Of a DNA stretch of 33,242 nt, positions 1 through 7,390 are shown in pieces (position 1 is the stretch's first letter; each line of letters begins with the position of its first letter). The DNA is from Oscillospiraceae bacterium (GTDB taxonomy: Bacteria; Bacillota; Clostridia; Oscillospirales; Oscillospiraceae): NCBI GenBank assembly GCA_016292255.1, contig JAEEZZ010000113.1, forward strand, positions 1 through 33,242, given 5' to 3'. A program made the position numbers and the translations under genes. Under the pieces are notes generated by a model. It searched no databases and was not told the DNA's origin. It was given only the letters and a program-made list of their open reading frames with translations.

Positions 1-774
1 ACCTTCCGCACCATCGAGTTCGAGCAGATGGAGTTCCAGACCTTCTGCAAGCCCGGCGACGACCTGGAGCTCTATGAGTACTTCAAGAACTACGGCCGCA
101 AGTTCTACGAGGATCTCGGTCTGCCTGCCGAGAACCTCCGCTTCCACGACCATGAGAAGCTGGCCCACTACGCCAAGGCCGCCTGCGACATCGAGTTCCT
201 CTTCCCCACCATCGGCTGGGGCGAGATCAACGGCACCCACGACCGCACCGACTTCGATCTGAGCCGTCACCAGGAGTATTCCGGCCAGAAGATGGACTAT
301 CTGGATCCCTACACCAACGAGCGCTATATCCCCTACATCGTGGAGAGCACCTACGGCCTGGACCGTACCGTGCTGGCCCTGCTCTGCCAGGCCTACGATG
401 AAGAGGTAGTGGACGCGGAGAAGAACGACGTCCGGGTGGTGCTGCGGCTGAATCCCGCCATCGCCCCCATCAAGGCCTCCATCCTGCCCCTGTCCAAGAA
501 GCTGGGCGACAAGGCCATGGAGCTCCGGGACGAGCTGGCCAAATACTTCATGGTGGACTATGACGACACCGGCTCCATCGGCAAGCGCTACCGCCGGGCC
601 GACGAGATCGGCACGCCCTACTGCATCACTGTGGACTTCGACACCGTGGGCGACCCTGAGAAGGGCATCGAGCCCGACAACGCCGTCACCATCCGCGACC
701 GCGACAGCATGGAACAGGTTCGCGTCCCCATTTCCCAGCTGAAAAATTGGCTGGCGGAGCACATCGACGCGTAA
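1..774 (+). CDS. glyQS: Glycine--tRNA ligase, dimeric type (3' part, cut by window start)
   Basis: Class II aminoacyl-tRNA synthetase charging tRNA-Gly in the cytosol. The frame is open from base 1, so the visible 257 codons are the C-terminal half of a protein normally about 460 aa. Seen: EINGTHDRTDFDLSRH, the class-II motif 3 GLDRTVLALL, and then the C-terminal anticodon-binding domain beginning near NDVRVVLRLNPAIAPIK. These features belong to the single-chain alpha2 GlyRS, not the alpha2beta2 GlyQ+GlyS form. The gene ends with TAA; no clear hairpin terminator follows, only the ACAGG-rich spacer before the HD-GYP gene. It fits functionally with glyA downstream, though they are not visibly one operon. 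Very secure as a family call; the start is outside the window. Confidence 0.96.
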   Translation, partial: TFRTIEFEQMEFQTFCKPGDDLELYEYFKNYGRKFYEDLGLPAENLRFHDHEKLAHYAKAACDIEFLFPTIGWGEINGTHDRTDFDLSRHQEYSGQKMDYLDPYTNERYIPYIVESTYGLDRTVLALLCQAYDEEVVDAEKNDVRVVLRLNPAIAPIKASILPLSKKLGDKAMELRDELAKYFMVDYDDTGSIGKRYRRADEIGTPYCITVDFDTVGDPEKGIEPDNAVTIRDRDSMEQVRVPISQLKNWLAEHIDA

Positions 775-795
775 GCATTTTCCAACCATCAAAAT

Positions 796-867
796 ACAGG
801 ACAGGAGACAGACAGGCAATCCCCACCGTAAAAGACAGTAGGCAGGCAACAGGATACAGGAAACAGG
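796..867 (+). repeat. ACAGG-word spacer upstream of the HD-GYP gene
   Basis: The 103-bp gap between glyQS and the HD-GYP gene contains six exact ACAGG pentamers (796, 801, 812, 849, 856, 863) plus near copies. The last one runs into the ribosome binding site of the next gene (CAGGAGA, about 8 bases before ATG). No promoter hexamers are convincing here. It resembles, in simple form, the word-based spacers elsewhere in the window. Confidence 0.5.
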
Positions 868-877
868 AGATCGCATC

Positions 878-2152
878 ATGACGTTCTATTCAAGTGTGTT
901 CATGTTGACGGAGCTGCTGATGCTGGCGATGATCCTGCACGTTGTGGGCTATTCCGGCTTTACCCGGGAGCAAAAGGTCTGGTATCTGGCCACGTTTCTG
1001 ACGGTCTCGTTCTGCGCTGCGGCAGAGTTCGCAGTGCACGGCGTAGAATACCGGCCCGAGCTGGCCATCCCGCTGACGGTGATCACCGTAATGCAGTTTT
1101 CCGCTTCACCCCTGCTGGGTGTGCTCTTCTCCGGTGCGCTGGGCATCCACCACCGGGGGCGCTTCGTTGCGGCCTATCTTGCCGTCAACCTGCTGGTAGA
1201 GTCCGTCGCCGCCTGCAACGGCTGGGTATTTTCCTTTGATGGGAGCGGATATGCCCGCGGGCCGCTGTTCCTCCCGATCTACGGCAGCTTCAGCGTGGCC
1301 ACCCTGGCCTATCTGGCTCGCAATCTGATCGTAGTGGGGCAGCGCTTTCGCCACCGGGACGCCCGGACCATTCTGATGATGCTGGTCATTCTTGTGGCGG
1401 GGATCGTGCCCATGGCCGCATACCGCATCAACATCACCTACGTCGCCATCTCCATCAGCGCCAGCATCTGTTACATCTACTACAACGACCTGGTGCAGCA
1501 GAACGTCAAGGAGGATCTGGTCGACAATCAGAAGCGCATCTCCGATATGCAGACCCAGATCGTTTCCGGGATGGCGAACCTGATCGAAAACCGCGACCTG
1601 GAGACCGGCAAGCATATCACCCGCACAGGGCGTTACGTCAAGCTCCTGGCGGAGCGGGCGCGGGAGGACGGGGTCTACACCAAGCAGCTGGACGACCGCT
1701 TTATCACGCTCATGACCATGATGGCCCCCCTGCACGACATCGGCAAGATCCTGGTTCCGGATCGCATCCTGCAAAAGCCGGGCAAGCTGACCCCGGAGGA
1801 GTTCCAGACGATGAAGCTGCACGCCGCCCAGGGCGGCAAGGTCGTCCATGAGATCATGGAGGGGATCGCCGACGAGGATTCCGTCAACTTCGCCGCAGAC
1901 ATCGTCTCCTATCACCACGAGCGCTGGAACGGGACAGGCTACCCCGAGGGCCTGAAAGGGGAGGAGATCCCCCTTTCCGCCCGGATCATGGCCATTGCAG
2001 ACGTCTATGACGCGCTGATTTCCGAGCGCTGCTACAAAAAGGCCTATCCGGTATCCGAAGCGGTGGAGATCATCCGCTCCGAGTCCGGCCACCATTTCGA
2101 CCCCCAGCTTGTCCGCGTCTTTTTGAACCACCAGGGCGAGTTCCTGCCCTGA
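878..2152 (+). CDS. Membrane-bound HD-GYP domain phosphodiesterase
   Basis: 424 aa. The first ~210 residues hold about seven hydrophobic segments, so the protein is anchored in the cytoplasmic membrane with no recognisable extracellular domain. A short polar linker (about residues 208-225) leads to a C-terminal HD-GYP domain: H286-D287 in PLHDIGK, then KLHAAQGG, H346-H347 in YHHERWNGTGYP, and IADVYDAL. HD-GYP domains are metal-dependent hydrolases that typically open and degrade cyclic di-GMP; the metal-binding His/Asp set and the GYP motif are intact, so activity is plausible. The motif has N351 where Asp is more usual. No GGDEF partner domain is present. Start chosen for CAGGAGA upstream of ATG. 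Its target process cannot be read from the neighbours; the substrate could be another cyclic dinucleotide. Confidence 0.9.
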   Translation: MTFYSSVFMLTELLMLAMILHVVGYSGFTREQKVWYLATFLTVSFCAAAEFAVHGVEYRPELAIPLTVITVMQFSASPLLGVLFSGALGIHHRGRFVAAYLAVNLLVESVAACNGWVFSFDGSGYARGPLFLPIYGSFSVATLAYLARNLIVVGQRFRHRDARTILMMLVILVAGIVPMAAYRINITYVAISISASICYIYYNDLVQQNVKEDLVDNQKRISDMQTQIVSGMANLIENRDLETGKHITRTGRYVKLLAERAREDGVYTKQLDDRFITLMTMMAPLHDIGKILVPDRILQKPGKLTPEEFQTMKLHAAQGGKVVHEIMEGIADEDSVNFAADIVSYHHERWNGTGYPEGLKGEEIPLSARIMAIADVYDALISERCYKKAYPVSEAVEIIRSESGHHFDPQLVRVFLNHQGEFLP

Positions 2153-2163
2153 TGATCCCTACC

Positions 2164-2190
2164 CGTCATTCTGAGCAAAGCGAAGAATCC
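2164..2190 (+). repeat. Intergenic GTCATTCTGAGC...GAAGAATCC element
   Basis: Between the HD-GYP gene and folD lies GTCATTCTGAGC followed by AAAGCGAAGAATCC. From memory, near-identical phrases occur in intergenic DNA of many unrelated bacterial genomes and assemblies. There is only one copy in this window, so repeat status rests on recollection, not on the sequence here. No coding potential. Confidence 0.4.
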
Positions 2191-2254
2191 GTACCCCGCG
2201 GCAGGACAACGAAATGGATCATTGAATACTTATCATTTGAGGTGACAATTTATC

Positions 2255-3115
2255 ATGGCAGAGATCTGGAAGGGCGCCCCGGTCGCGGCGGCGCTGAGTG
2301 AAGCGGTGGCCGCCGAGGTGACCGCGCTGAAAGAACGGGGCGTGGAGCCCACCCTCGCCATCCTGCGGGTGGGCGAGCGGGACGACGACCTGGCCTACGA
2401 GCGAGGCGCCATGAAGCGCTGCGAGAAGGTGGGCGTGGCCGTCAAAAACGTGATCCTTCCCGCGGACGTGGACAGCGAGACCTTTTTCTCCACCTTGGAG
2501 GGGCTGAACAACGATCCCACAGTCCACGGCATTCTGATGTTCCGTCCCCTGCCCAAGCAGCTGGACGGGGAAAAGGCCCGGCGGCTCCTGGCCCCCGAAA
2601 AGGACGTGGACGGCTGCACGGACGGCTCCCTGGCGGGCGTCTTCACCAACACCCCCCTGGGCTTCCCACCCTGCACGGCCCAGGCCGCCATGGAGCTGCT
2701 GCGCTACTACGGCGTGGATCCCAAGGGCAAGCGGGTGGCTGTGATCGGCCGCTCCCTGGTCATCGGCCGTCCGGTGGCCATGATGCTGATGCACGCCAAC
2801 GCCACGGTCACGGTCTGCCACACCCGCACGGTGGACGTGCCTTCGATTACCCGGGAGGCGGATATCGTGGTGGCGGCCTCCGGCCAGATGGAGAGCGTCA
2901 GCGCGGAGTACCTGCGCCCCGGCCAGATCGTCATTGACGTGGGCATCGGCTGGAACGAGGCCAAGCAGAAGCTCTGCGGCGATCTGCGCCAGGAAGAGGC
3001 GGAGCCCCTTGTGGCTGCCCTCACCCCGGTTCCCGGCGGCGTGGGGAACGTGACCTCCGCCGTGCTGTGCAAGCACGTGGTGGAGGCCGCAAAGCGGCAA
3101 ATGCAAAATGCATAA
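2255..3115 (+). CDS. folD: FolD-type methylene-THF dehydrogenase (cyclohydrolase residues altered)
   Basis: 286 aa, normal FolD length. FolD oxidises 5,10-methylene-THF to methenyl-THF with NAD(P) and usually hydrolyses that to 10-formyl-THF. Seen: LAILRVGERDDD near 34-45, substrate-side Tyr48, KDVDG with Asp119, a Rossmann part with VAVIGRSLVIGRPVAMML, and C-terminal TPVPGGVGNVTSAVL. Odd: the catalytic Lys four residues after the Tyr (K54 in E. coli) is Ala52, and the Gln of the usual ILVQLPLP motif is Phe96 in ILMFRPLP. The Asp is kept. From memory many clostridial FolD proteins share the YERGA form, so this is a subfamily trait rather than damage; it may be mainly a dehydrogenase. RBS GAGGTG lies 10 bases before ATG. 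The last residues and stop fall inside an AATGCATAATGC word array. Confidence 0.9.
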   Translation: MAEIWKGAPVAAALSEAVAAEVTALKERGVEPTLAILRVGERDDDLAYERGAMKRCEKVGVAVKNVILPADVDSETFFSTLEGLNNDPTVHGILMFRPLPKQLDGEKARRLLAPEKDVDGCTDGSLAGVFTNTPLGFPPCTAQAAMELLRYYGVDPKGKRVAVIGRSLVIGRPVAMMLMHANATVTVCHTRTVDVPSITREADIVVAASGQMESVSAEYLRPGQIVIDVGIGWNEAKQKLCGDLRQEEAEPLVAALTPVPGGVGNVTSAVLCKHVVEAAKRQMQNA

Positions 3116-3172
3116 TGCAAAATGCATAATGCAGAATGCATAATTACGGGAACAGGGAACCGGGAACCACGC
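3099..3172 (+). repeat. Word array: AATGCATAATGC then GGGAACAGGGAACC
   Basis: Starts inside the end of folD (the final codons and the TAA at 3113-3115 are made of the word), continues as AAAATGCATAATGC and AGAATGCATAATTA, then changes to CGGGAACAGGGAACCGGGAA. The same two-part order (GCATAATTA followed by GGGAAC words) returns at 3291-3326, so the REP-like block between them appears to split one array. Confidence 0.7.
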
Positions 3173-3174
3173 CT

Positions 3175-3216
3175 GTAGGGACAAGCACCTGTGCCCTTCA
3201 TGGGTATTGCTTGTCC
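3175..3216 (+). repeat. REP-like element with 5' GTAG
   Basis: GTAGGGACAAGCACCTGTGC, then CCTTCATGGGTATTGC and TTGTCC. The outer arms GGACAAGC and GCTTGTCC pair. The same ~40-bp element is found inverted at 24264-24306 beside the RAYT gene, differing at only a few positions. A GTAG tetranucleotide at the foot of a hairpin is the hallmark of REPs recognised by RAYT transposases. Confidence 0.65.
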
Positions 3217-3243
3217 GCGTTCCCCCCACGGATGTACCCATCG

Positions 3244-3265
3244 GTAGCGCGGGCTATTAGCCCGC
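3244..3265 (+). repeat. GTAG-headed short palindrome
   Basis: GTAG, then a hairpin with 7-bp perfect arms GCGGGCT/AGCCCGC and loop ATT, then CTTTT. A close relative (GCGCGGGCTACCAGCCCGC) lies at 30246-30264 between tilS and ftsH. Possible REP family member; it could also weakly terminate folD transcripts since TTTT follows. Confidence 0.55.
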
Positions 3266-3290
3266 TTTTCCCCCCGCACGGACGAGAAAC

Positions 3291-3326
3291 GCAAAATGCA
3301 TAATTAGGGAACCGGGAACAGGGAAT
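3291..3326 (+). repeat. Second copy of the TGCATAATTA / GGGAACC word array
   Basis: GCAAAATGCATAATTA followed by GGGAACCGGGAACAGGGAA, repeating the order seen at 3131-3165 on the other side of the REP-like block. It ends about 25 bases before the AAGGAAGGAA ribosome binding site of the next gene. Confidence 0.65.
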
Positions 3327-3363
3327 CCCGCCCGAGGGATCAAGGAGCAAGGAAGGAACCGTA

Positions 3364-3942
3364 ATGACAGAACAGGAACGAAAAGAGCTTCGGAGTAAGA
3401 TCCGGGCGGAGCTGAAGCAGGCCCGCAACAGCCTGACTCCCCAGGAGCGGGAGGAAAGATCCGCTCGGGCCGTGGAGCGTCTGGCCCAAAGCGAGGCCTT
3501 CCAAAAGGCCAAGACCGTGATGATCTACGACCACGTAGGCGGCGAGCTGTCCCTGGACAGCCTGCTCACCCACCCGGCTTCGGCGGGGAAGCGCTTCTGC
3601 TATCCCCTCTGCACCAGCCGGACGGAGATGATCGCCATGATCCCCGGGGCCTGGCAGATCGGCGCCTACGGAATCCGGGAGCCGGTGCGGGAGCGGTCCC
3701 AGGAGCTGCAGCCCGAGGAGATCGACCTGGTGGTCTGCCCCGGCACGGGCTTCGACCCCGCCTGCAACCGCATGGGCATGGGCGGCGGCTACTACGACCG
3801 CTATCTGCCCCGCTGCGTAAACGCCCGGATCGTCATGGTGGCCTTTGAGGCCCAGAAGCTTGCGGCGATCCCGGTGGATCCCTGGGATCGGCCGGTGGAG
3901 CAGGTCTTCACCGAAGACGCGGTCTATCAAAAGCAAACGTAA
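3364..3942 (+). CDS. 5-formyltetrahydrofolate cyclo-ligase (MTHFS family)
   Basis: 192 aa, standard length. ATP-dependent enzyme converting 5-formyl-THF back to 5,10-methenyl-THF in the cytosol, rescuing the inert folinic acid that GlyA makes as a side product. Seen: N-terminal basic helix with KIRAELKQARNSLTPQE, a central YDHVGGELSLD segment, and the family signature CPGTGFDPACNRMGMGGGYY near residues 125-144, followed by DRYLPR, which holds the nucleotide- and folate-binding loop. Placement between folD and glyA matches its role. RBS AAGGAAGGAA precedes ATG. An intrinsic terminator follows, so it ends its own transcript. Known in other species as ygfA or yqgN. Confidence 0.95.
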   Translation: MTEQERKELRSKIRAELKQARNSLTPQEREERSARAVERLAQSEAFQKAKTVMIYDHVGGELSLDSLLTHPASAGKRFCYPLCTSRTEMIAMIPGAWQIGAYGIREPVRERSQELQPEEIDLVVCPGTGFDPACNRMGMGGGYYDRYLPRCVNARIVMVAFEAQKLAAIPVDPWDRPVEQVFTEDAVYQKQT

Positions 3943-3950
3943 TAGCGAAT

Positions 3951-3995
3951 AAAGGAAAGTCAATACCGGAAATCGGTTGACTTTCCTTTCTTCTT
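3951..3995 (+). terminator. Intrinsic terminator after the cyclo-ligase gene
   Basis: Arms AAAGGAAAGTCAA and TTGACTTTCCTTT (13 bp, perfect), with an inner CCG/CGG pair around GAAAT, followed by CTTCTTG. It begins 8 bases after the stop codon and separates the cyclo-ligase gene from glyA. Confidence 0.8.
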
Positions 3996-4071
3996 GTGAT
4001 ACATTAAACATAGTGCGTATTTGCGCGAACCAAAGAATTACATATCAATTTTTCAAATTGGAGGAACTACC

Positions 4072-5319
4072 ATGCTGAAAGAATCCTTGGAAAGAATTGC
4101 CTGCTACGATAAGGAAGTCGGCGAGGCCATGCAGGCCGAGTTTGCCAGACAGAGCCGTAACCTGGAGCTGATCGCTTCCGAGAACATCGTCTCCGAAGAA
4201 GTCATGATGGCCATGGGCAGCGTCCTGACCAACAAGTATGCCGAGGGCTATCCCGGCAAGCGTTACTACGGCGGCTGCGAGTGCGTGGACGTGGTGGAAA
4301 ACATCGCCATCGACCGCGCCAAGAAGCTCTTTGGCTGTGACTACGCCAACGTGCAGCCCCACTCCGGCGCACAGGCCAACATGGCTGTGTTCTTTGCCGT
4401 TCTGAACCCCGGCGATACCTTCATGGGCATGGACCTCTCCAACGGCGGCCACCTGACCCACGGCAGCCCCGTGAATATGTCCGGCAAGTACTTCAAGTGC
4501 GTCTCCTACGGCGTGGACGCCAACGGCATCATCGACTATGACGATGTTCGCAACAAGGCTCTGGAGCATCACCCCAAGCTGATCGTGGCCGGCGCTTCCG
4601 CCTACTGCCGCACCATCGACTTCCCCAAGTTCCGTGAGATCGCGGACGAAGTCGGCGCTGTCCTGATGGTGGACATGGCCCACATTGCCGGCCTTGTTGC
4701 CGCCGGTGTGCATCCCAGCCCCTTCCCCTATGCCGACGTGGTCACCACCACCACCCACAAGACCCTGCGCGGGCCCCGCGGCGGCATGATCCTGGCCAAC
4801 CAGGCTGCTGCTGACAAGTTCAACTTCAACAAGGCCATCTTCCCCGGCATCCAGGGCGGCCCTCTGATGCACGTCATCGCCGGTAAGGCCGTGGCCTTCG
4901 GCGAGGCCATGAAGCCCGAGTTCAAGGCCTACCAGGAGCAGGTCGTCCGCAACGCCAAGGCTCTGGCCAACGCTCTGATGGCCCGCGGCCAGAAGATCGT
5001 CTCCGGCGGCACCGACAACCATCTGATGCTGCTGGATCTGATCGGCCTGGAGGTCACCGGCAAGGAGCTGCAGAACCGTCTGGACGAGGTCTACATCACC
5101 GTCAACAAGAACACCGTTCCCGGCGAGCCCAGAAGCCCGTTCGTCACCTCCGGCATCCGCATCGGCACCCCCGCTGTCACCACCCGTGGTCTGAAGGAAG
5201 CCGACATGGAGAAGCTGGCGGAGCTGATCGACCTGGCCATCCGCGACTTCGACAACAAGAAGGACTACATCCGTTCCGAGGTCGTCAAGCTGACCGAGAA
5301 GTACCCCATCTACCGCTGA
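4072..5319 (+). CDS. glyA: Serine hydroxymethyltransferase
   Basis: 415 aa PLP enzyme interconverting serine + THF with glycine + 5,10-methylene-THF, the main entry of one-carbon units. Seen: [45 protein letters not shown], and the PLP-lysine motif [14 protein letters not shown] with K230. The open frame extends upstream to a TTG, but the start at 4072 is preceded by GGAGG with a 7-base gap and gives the normal N-terminus, so it is preferred. Neighbours folD and the formyl-THF cyclo-ligase act on its product and side product. Codon use here is more biased than in the flanking genes, as expected for a highly expressed enzyme. Confidence 0.97.
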   Translation: MLKESLERIACYDKEVGEAMQAEFARQSRNLELIASENIVSEEVMMAMGSVLTNKYAEGYPGKRYYGGCECVDVVENIAIDRAKKLFGCDYANVQPHSGAQANMAVFFAVLNPGDTFMGMDLSNGGHLTHGSPVNMSGKYFKCVSYGVDANGIIDYDDVRNKALEHHPKLIVAGASAYCRTIDFPKFREIADEVGAVLMVDMAHIAGLVAAGVHPSPFPYADVVTTTTHKTLRGPRGGMILANQAAADKFNFNKAIFPGIQGGPLMHVIAGKAVAFGEAMKPEFKAYQEQVVRNAKALANALMARGQKIVSGGTDNHLMLLDLIGLEVTGKELQNRLDEVYITVNKNTVPGEPRSPFVTSGIRIGTPAVTTRGLKEADMEKLAELIDLAIRDFDNKKDYIRSEVVKLTEKYPIYR

Positions 5320-5357
5320 ATGTAGCGCGGGCAATCTGCCTGCCCTGCTGAGCGAAA

Positions 5358-5415
5358 GAAACGCCGCAGGTTTTTTCGGTAATCCGCTGGATCCCGAAAA
5401 AACCTGTGGCGTTTC
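5358..5415 (+). terminator. Long hairpin after glyA (probable terminator)
   Basis: 22-bp inverted repeat: 5358-5379 (GAAACGCCGCAGGTTTTTTC...) pairs with 5394-5415 with a single G-U-type difference and a 14-base loop. It starts 39 bases after glyA and is followed by TCGTATGTTTTTG. It is probably the glyA terminator; the T-run lies a little far from the stem. Confidence 0.6.
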
Positions 5416-5426
5416 GTATGTTTTTG

Positions 5427-5435
5427 TGCTATAAT
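5427..5435 (+). promoter_or_regulatory. Extended -10 promoter for the FolD-like gene, lspA and rluD
   Basis: TGCTATAAT is a perfect -10 with the TGn extension; no good -35 is present, which is typical of extended -10 promoters. It lies directly after the glyA hairpin and 34 bases before the next start codon. Confidence 0.7.
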
Positions 5436-5468
5436 ATCATACACTCTATCACACAAGAGGAATATAAA

Positions 5469-5849
5469 ATGATTTCTGATCTGAAAAACCGCGTAGATGC
5501 GCTCTATCTGGAATACGTGTTCCCCGTTCTGGCGACCCTGCGCCTGGGGGAAGACCCGGCGACGGTGGCCTACGAGGCCGAGCTCTTCGAGGCCGCGAAG
5601 GCCGCGGGGATCAAGGTCCGGCGCTACATCATGCCGGAGGATCTGAGCATGGAGGACATGACCGAGCTGATCCGGGGGATCAACCAGGACGCCCTGCTCT
5701 CGGCCTTCCTGCTGCTGGAGCCCTTGCCCGCCCAGCTGGACACGGCGGCGGTGAAGGCCCTGATCGACCCGAAAAAGGCCTTGGAGCCTGCCCCGATCCC
5801 TGAGCTTTTGACCCGCGTTGTGGACGCGGCCCAAAGGAGCGCCAAATGA
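5469..5849 (+). CDS. Short FolD-like protein (N-terminal domain only)
   Basis: 126 aa, about 45 % of a FolD. It follows the FolD N-terminal domain segment by segment: ATLRLGEDPATVAYE (compare ILRVGE..DD..Y), FEAAKAAGIKVRRYIMPED, IRGINQD, LLLEPLPAQLD (compare GILVQLPLP..ID) and IDPKKALE (compare I.P.KDVDG). The Rossmann NAD(P)-binding half is absent. All three catalytic positions are lost: Lys to Leu39, Gln to Leu83, Asp to Leu105. So it cannot be a normal dehydrogenase or cyclohydrolase; a folate-binding, regulatory or FolD-partner role, or slow decay, are all possible. The frame is intact, with its own -10 box and RBS AAGAGG 8 bases before ATG; the ATGA overlap with lspA indicates translational coupling. 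An upstream in-frame ATG at 5406 lies in the glyA hairpin and was rejected. Homology is from motif order, not a search. Confidence 0.75.
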   Translation: MISDLKNRVDALYLEYVFPVLATLRLGEDPATVAYEAELFEAAKAAGIKVRRYIMPEDLSMEDMTELIRGINQDALLSAFLLLEPLPAQLDTAAVKALIDPKKALEPAPIPELLTRVVDAAQRSAK

Positions 5850-6325
5850 AGCCCGCCTGGAAAAAATGGCTGCTTCTGGGGCTGTTTATGGCCTTCATCG
5901 TGGCTGCCGACCAGATCACCAAGGCCCTGGTGCGGGCCCAGATCCCCTACGGGACCGGCGTCCGGCTGATCCCCGGGGTGGTGCAGCTCACCTACGTCCA
6001 CAACACCGGCGCGGCTTTCTCTATGCTCAGCGGCGCACGCTGGCTGTTCTTGGTGCTGGTGGTGGTTTTCTTTGCCGTGGTCGGGGTGCTGATCTACAAG
6101 AAGATCCTGACCAAGCCCGTGGAGCTCTGGACCCTGGCCGCCATCGGCGGCGGGGCCATCGGCAACGCCATCGACCGGGCCGCCACCGGGGCTGTGACGG
6201 ATATGATCGAGCCCCTGTTCATGAAGTTCGCCGTCTTCAACGTGGCGGACATCTTCATCACCTGCGGAGCGATTGTTCTGGTCGTTTATCTTCTCTTTTT
6301 CGATCGGGAAAAACGCGAGAAATAA
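5846..6325 (+). CDS. lspA: Signal peptidase II (prolipoprotein signal peptidase)
   Basis: 159-aa integral membrane aspartyl protease that cleaves lipoprotein signal peptides ahead of the lipidated Cys. Four hydrophobic segments. Seen: VAADQITKALV near 19-29, HNTGAAFS at 52-59, GGAIGNAIDR at 102-111, the catalytic Asp119 in VTDMI and Asp135 in FNVADIF. Substrates in this window include the BMP protein and two small lipoproteins. Start overlaps the previous stop (ATGA). The stop codon TAA runs directly into a CGAAAAACG word array. Confidence 0.96.
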   Translation: MKPAWKKWLLLGLFMAFIVAADQITKALVRAQIPYGTGVRLIPGVVQLTYVHNTGAAFSMLSGARWLFLVLVVVFFAVVGVLIYKKILTKPVELWTLAAIGGGAIGNAIDRAATGAVTDMIEPLFMKFAVFNVADIFITCGAIVLVVYLLFFDREKREK

Positions 6326-6373
6326 CGAAAAACGAAAAACGAAAAACGAAAAACTTCGGTGTCGCTGCGCGAC
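6323..6373 (+). repeat. GAAAAACG word array after lspA
   Basis: The lspA stop TAA is followed by four CGAAAAA(C) words, then a short perfect hairpin GTCGC-TGC-GCGAC (6361-6373). The same word occurs at 13747-13765 and 33021-33050 and inverted at about 13834-13848. Confidence 0.65.
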
Positions 6374-6433
6374 GATGAATAATACCACAGTTCTTCGCTC
6401 TTCATTCTTCGTTTTCAGTTCATGGAGAATGCT

Positions 6434-7336
6434 ATGGAACTACAGGCAGAAGAATCCGGCATCCGACTGGACGTTTTCCTCTCGGAGCAGCTGGAAAACA
6501 TCTCCCGTTCTGCGGCCCAGAAGCTGCTGGAGAGCGGGGCCGTCACCCTGGGCGGCAAGCCCCTGCGGAAGCAGGACAAGACCGTGGCCGGGGCCGCCTA
6601 CGCGGTGGTCCTGCCGGAGCTCCGGGAGGTCTCCATCGAGCCCAAGGACCTGCCTCTGGACGTGGTCTACGAAGACGGGGACGTGCTGGTGCTGAACAAG
6701 CCCAAGGGGGTGGTGGTCCACCCGGCCCCGGGCCACTGGGACGACACCCTGGTGAACGCTCTGATGTTTCACTGCCGGAACAGCCTCTCGGGGATCAACG
6801 GGGAGTTGCGGCCGGGCATCGTCCACCGCATCGACAAGGACACCTCCGGCCTGCTGATCGTGGCGAAGAACGACTTCGCCCACCAGGCTCTGGCGGAGCA
6901 GCTCCAGGATCACAGCCTGTCCCGCACCTACGTGGCCATCGTCAAGGGCGGCTTCCGGGAGGACGAGGGCACGATAGACGCCCCCATCGGCCGCCACCCC
7001 ATAGACCGGAAGAAGATGGCCGTCACTGACAGGAACAGCCGCCCCGCCGTGACCCACTGGCGGGTGCTGGAGCGCTTCGGGCCCTATACCCTGGTGGAGT
7101 GCCGCCTGGAGACGGGCCGCACCCACCAGATCCGGGTCCACATGGCCCATATCCACCACCCGATCCTGGGGGACACGGTCTACGGCAGCCCCAAGCCGGA
7201 GCTGGGCCAGAGCAGCCAGTGCCTCCACGCCCGGGCCCTGCGCTTCCGCCACCCCCGCACCGGGGAGGAGATCACCGTCACCTGCCCCATGCCGGAGTAT
7301 TTCGAGGCGGTTTTGAAGAAGCTCCGAACTCAATAA
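6434..7336 (+). CDS. rluD: RluD-family 23S rRNA pseudouridine synthase
   Basis: 300 aa. Isomerises specific uridines of 23S rRNA (helix 69 in the E. coli enzyme). An N-terminal S4 RNA-binding domain (about residues 8-60, IRLDVFLSEQL..SRSAAQKLLESGAVTLGGK) is followed by the synthase domain with NKPKGVVVHPAPGH and the catalytic motif HRIDKDTSGL at 131-140 (Asp134). C-terminal RTHQIRVHMAHIHHPILGD is typical. The ATG at 6434 is preferred over the in-frame ATG at 6422 because GGAGA lies 5 bases before it. Downstream of lspA, the usual arrangement in Firmicutes. RluB/C-type target specificity cannot be excluded. Confidence 0.92.
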   Translation: MELQAEESGIRLDVFLSEQLENISRSAAQKLLESGAVTLGGKPLRKQDKTVAGAAYAVVLPELREVSIEPKDLPLDVVYEDGDVLVLNKPKGVVVHPAPGHWDDTLVNALMFHCRNSLSGINGELRPGIVHRIDKDTSGLLIVAKNDFAHQALAEQLQDHSLSRTYVAIVKGGFREDEGTIDAPIGRHPIDRKKMAVTDRNSRPAVTHWRVLERFGPYTLVECRLETGRTHQIRVHMAHIHHPILGDTVYGSPKPELGQSSQCLHARALRFRHPRTGEEITVTCPMPEYFEAVLKKLRTQ

Positions 7337-7343
7337 AAACGTA

Positions 7344-7385
7344 AAAAGCAAGAAGCGGAAGCCGCGGCTTCCGCTTCCTGCTTTT
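7344..7385. terminator. Bidirectional terminator between rluD and the SLH gene
   Basis: 20-bp stem with one mismatch: AAAAGCAAGAAGCGGAAGCC pairs with the segment 7366-7385 ending CTGCTTTT. A-run on one side and T-run on the other serve both converging genes. Confidence 0.85.
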
Positions 7386-7390
7386 CTTGT

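Noticed and set aside
3943-4071. Glycine or folate riboswitch upstream of glyA
   Set aside because: Only 129 bp, most of it the upstream terminator and RBS; no aptamer-like pairing seen.
4045-5334. 429-codon open frame opposite glyA
   Set aside because: Low-complexity Val/Gly/His/Gln-rich translation; the + strand encodes a full-length GlyA with all motifs.
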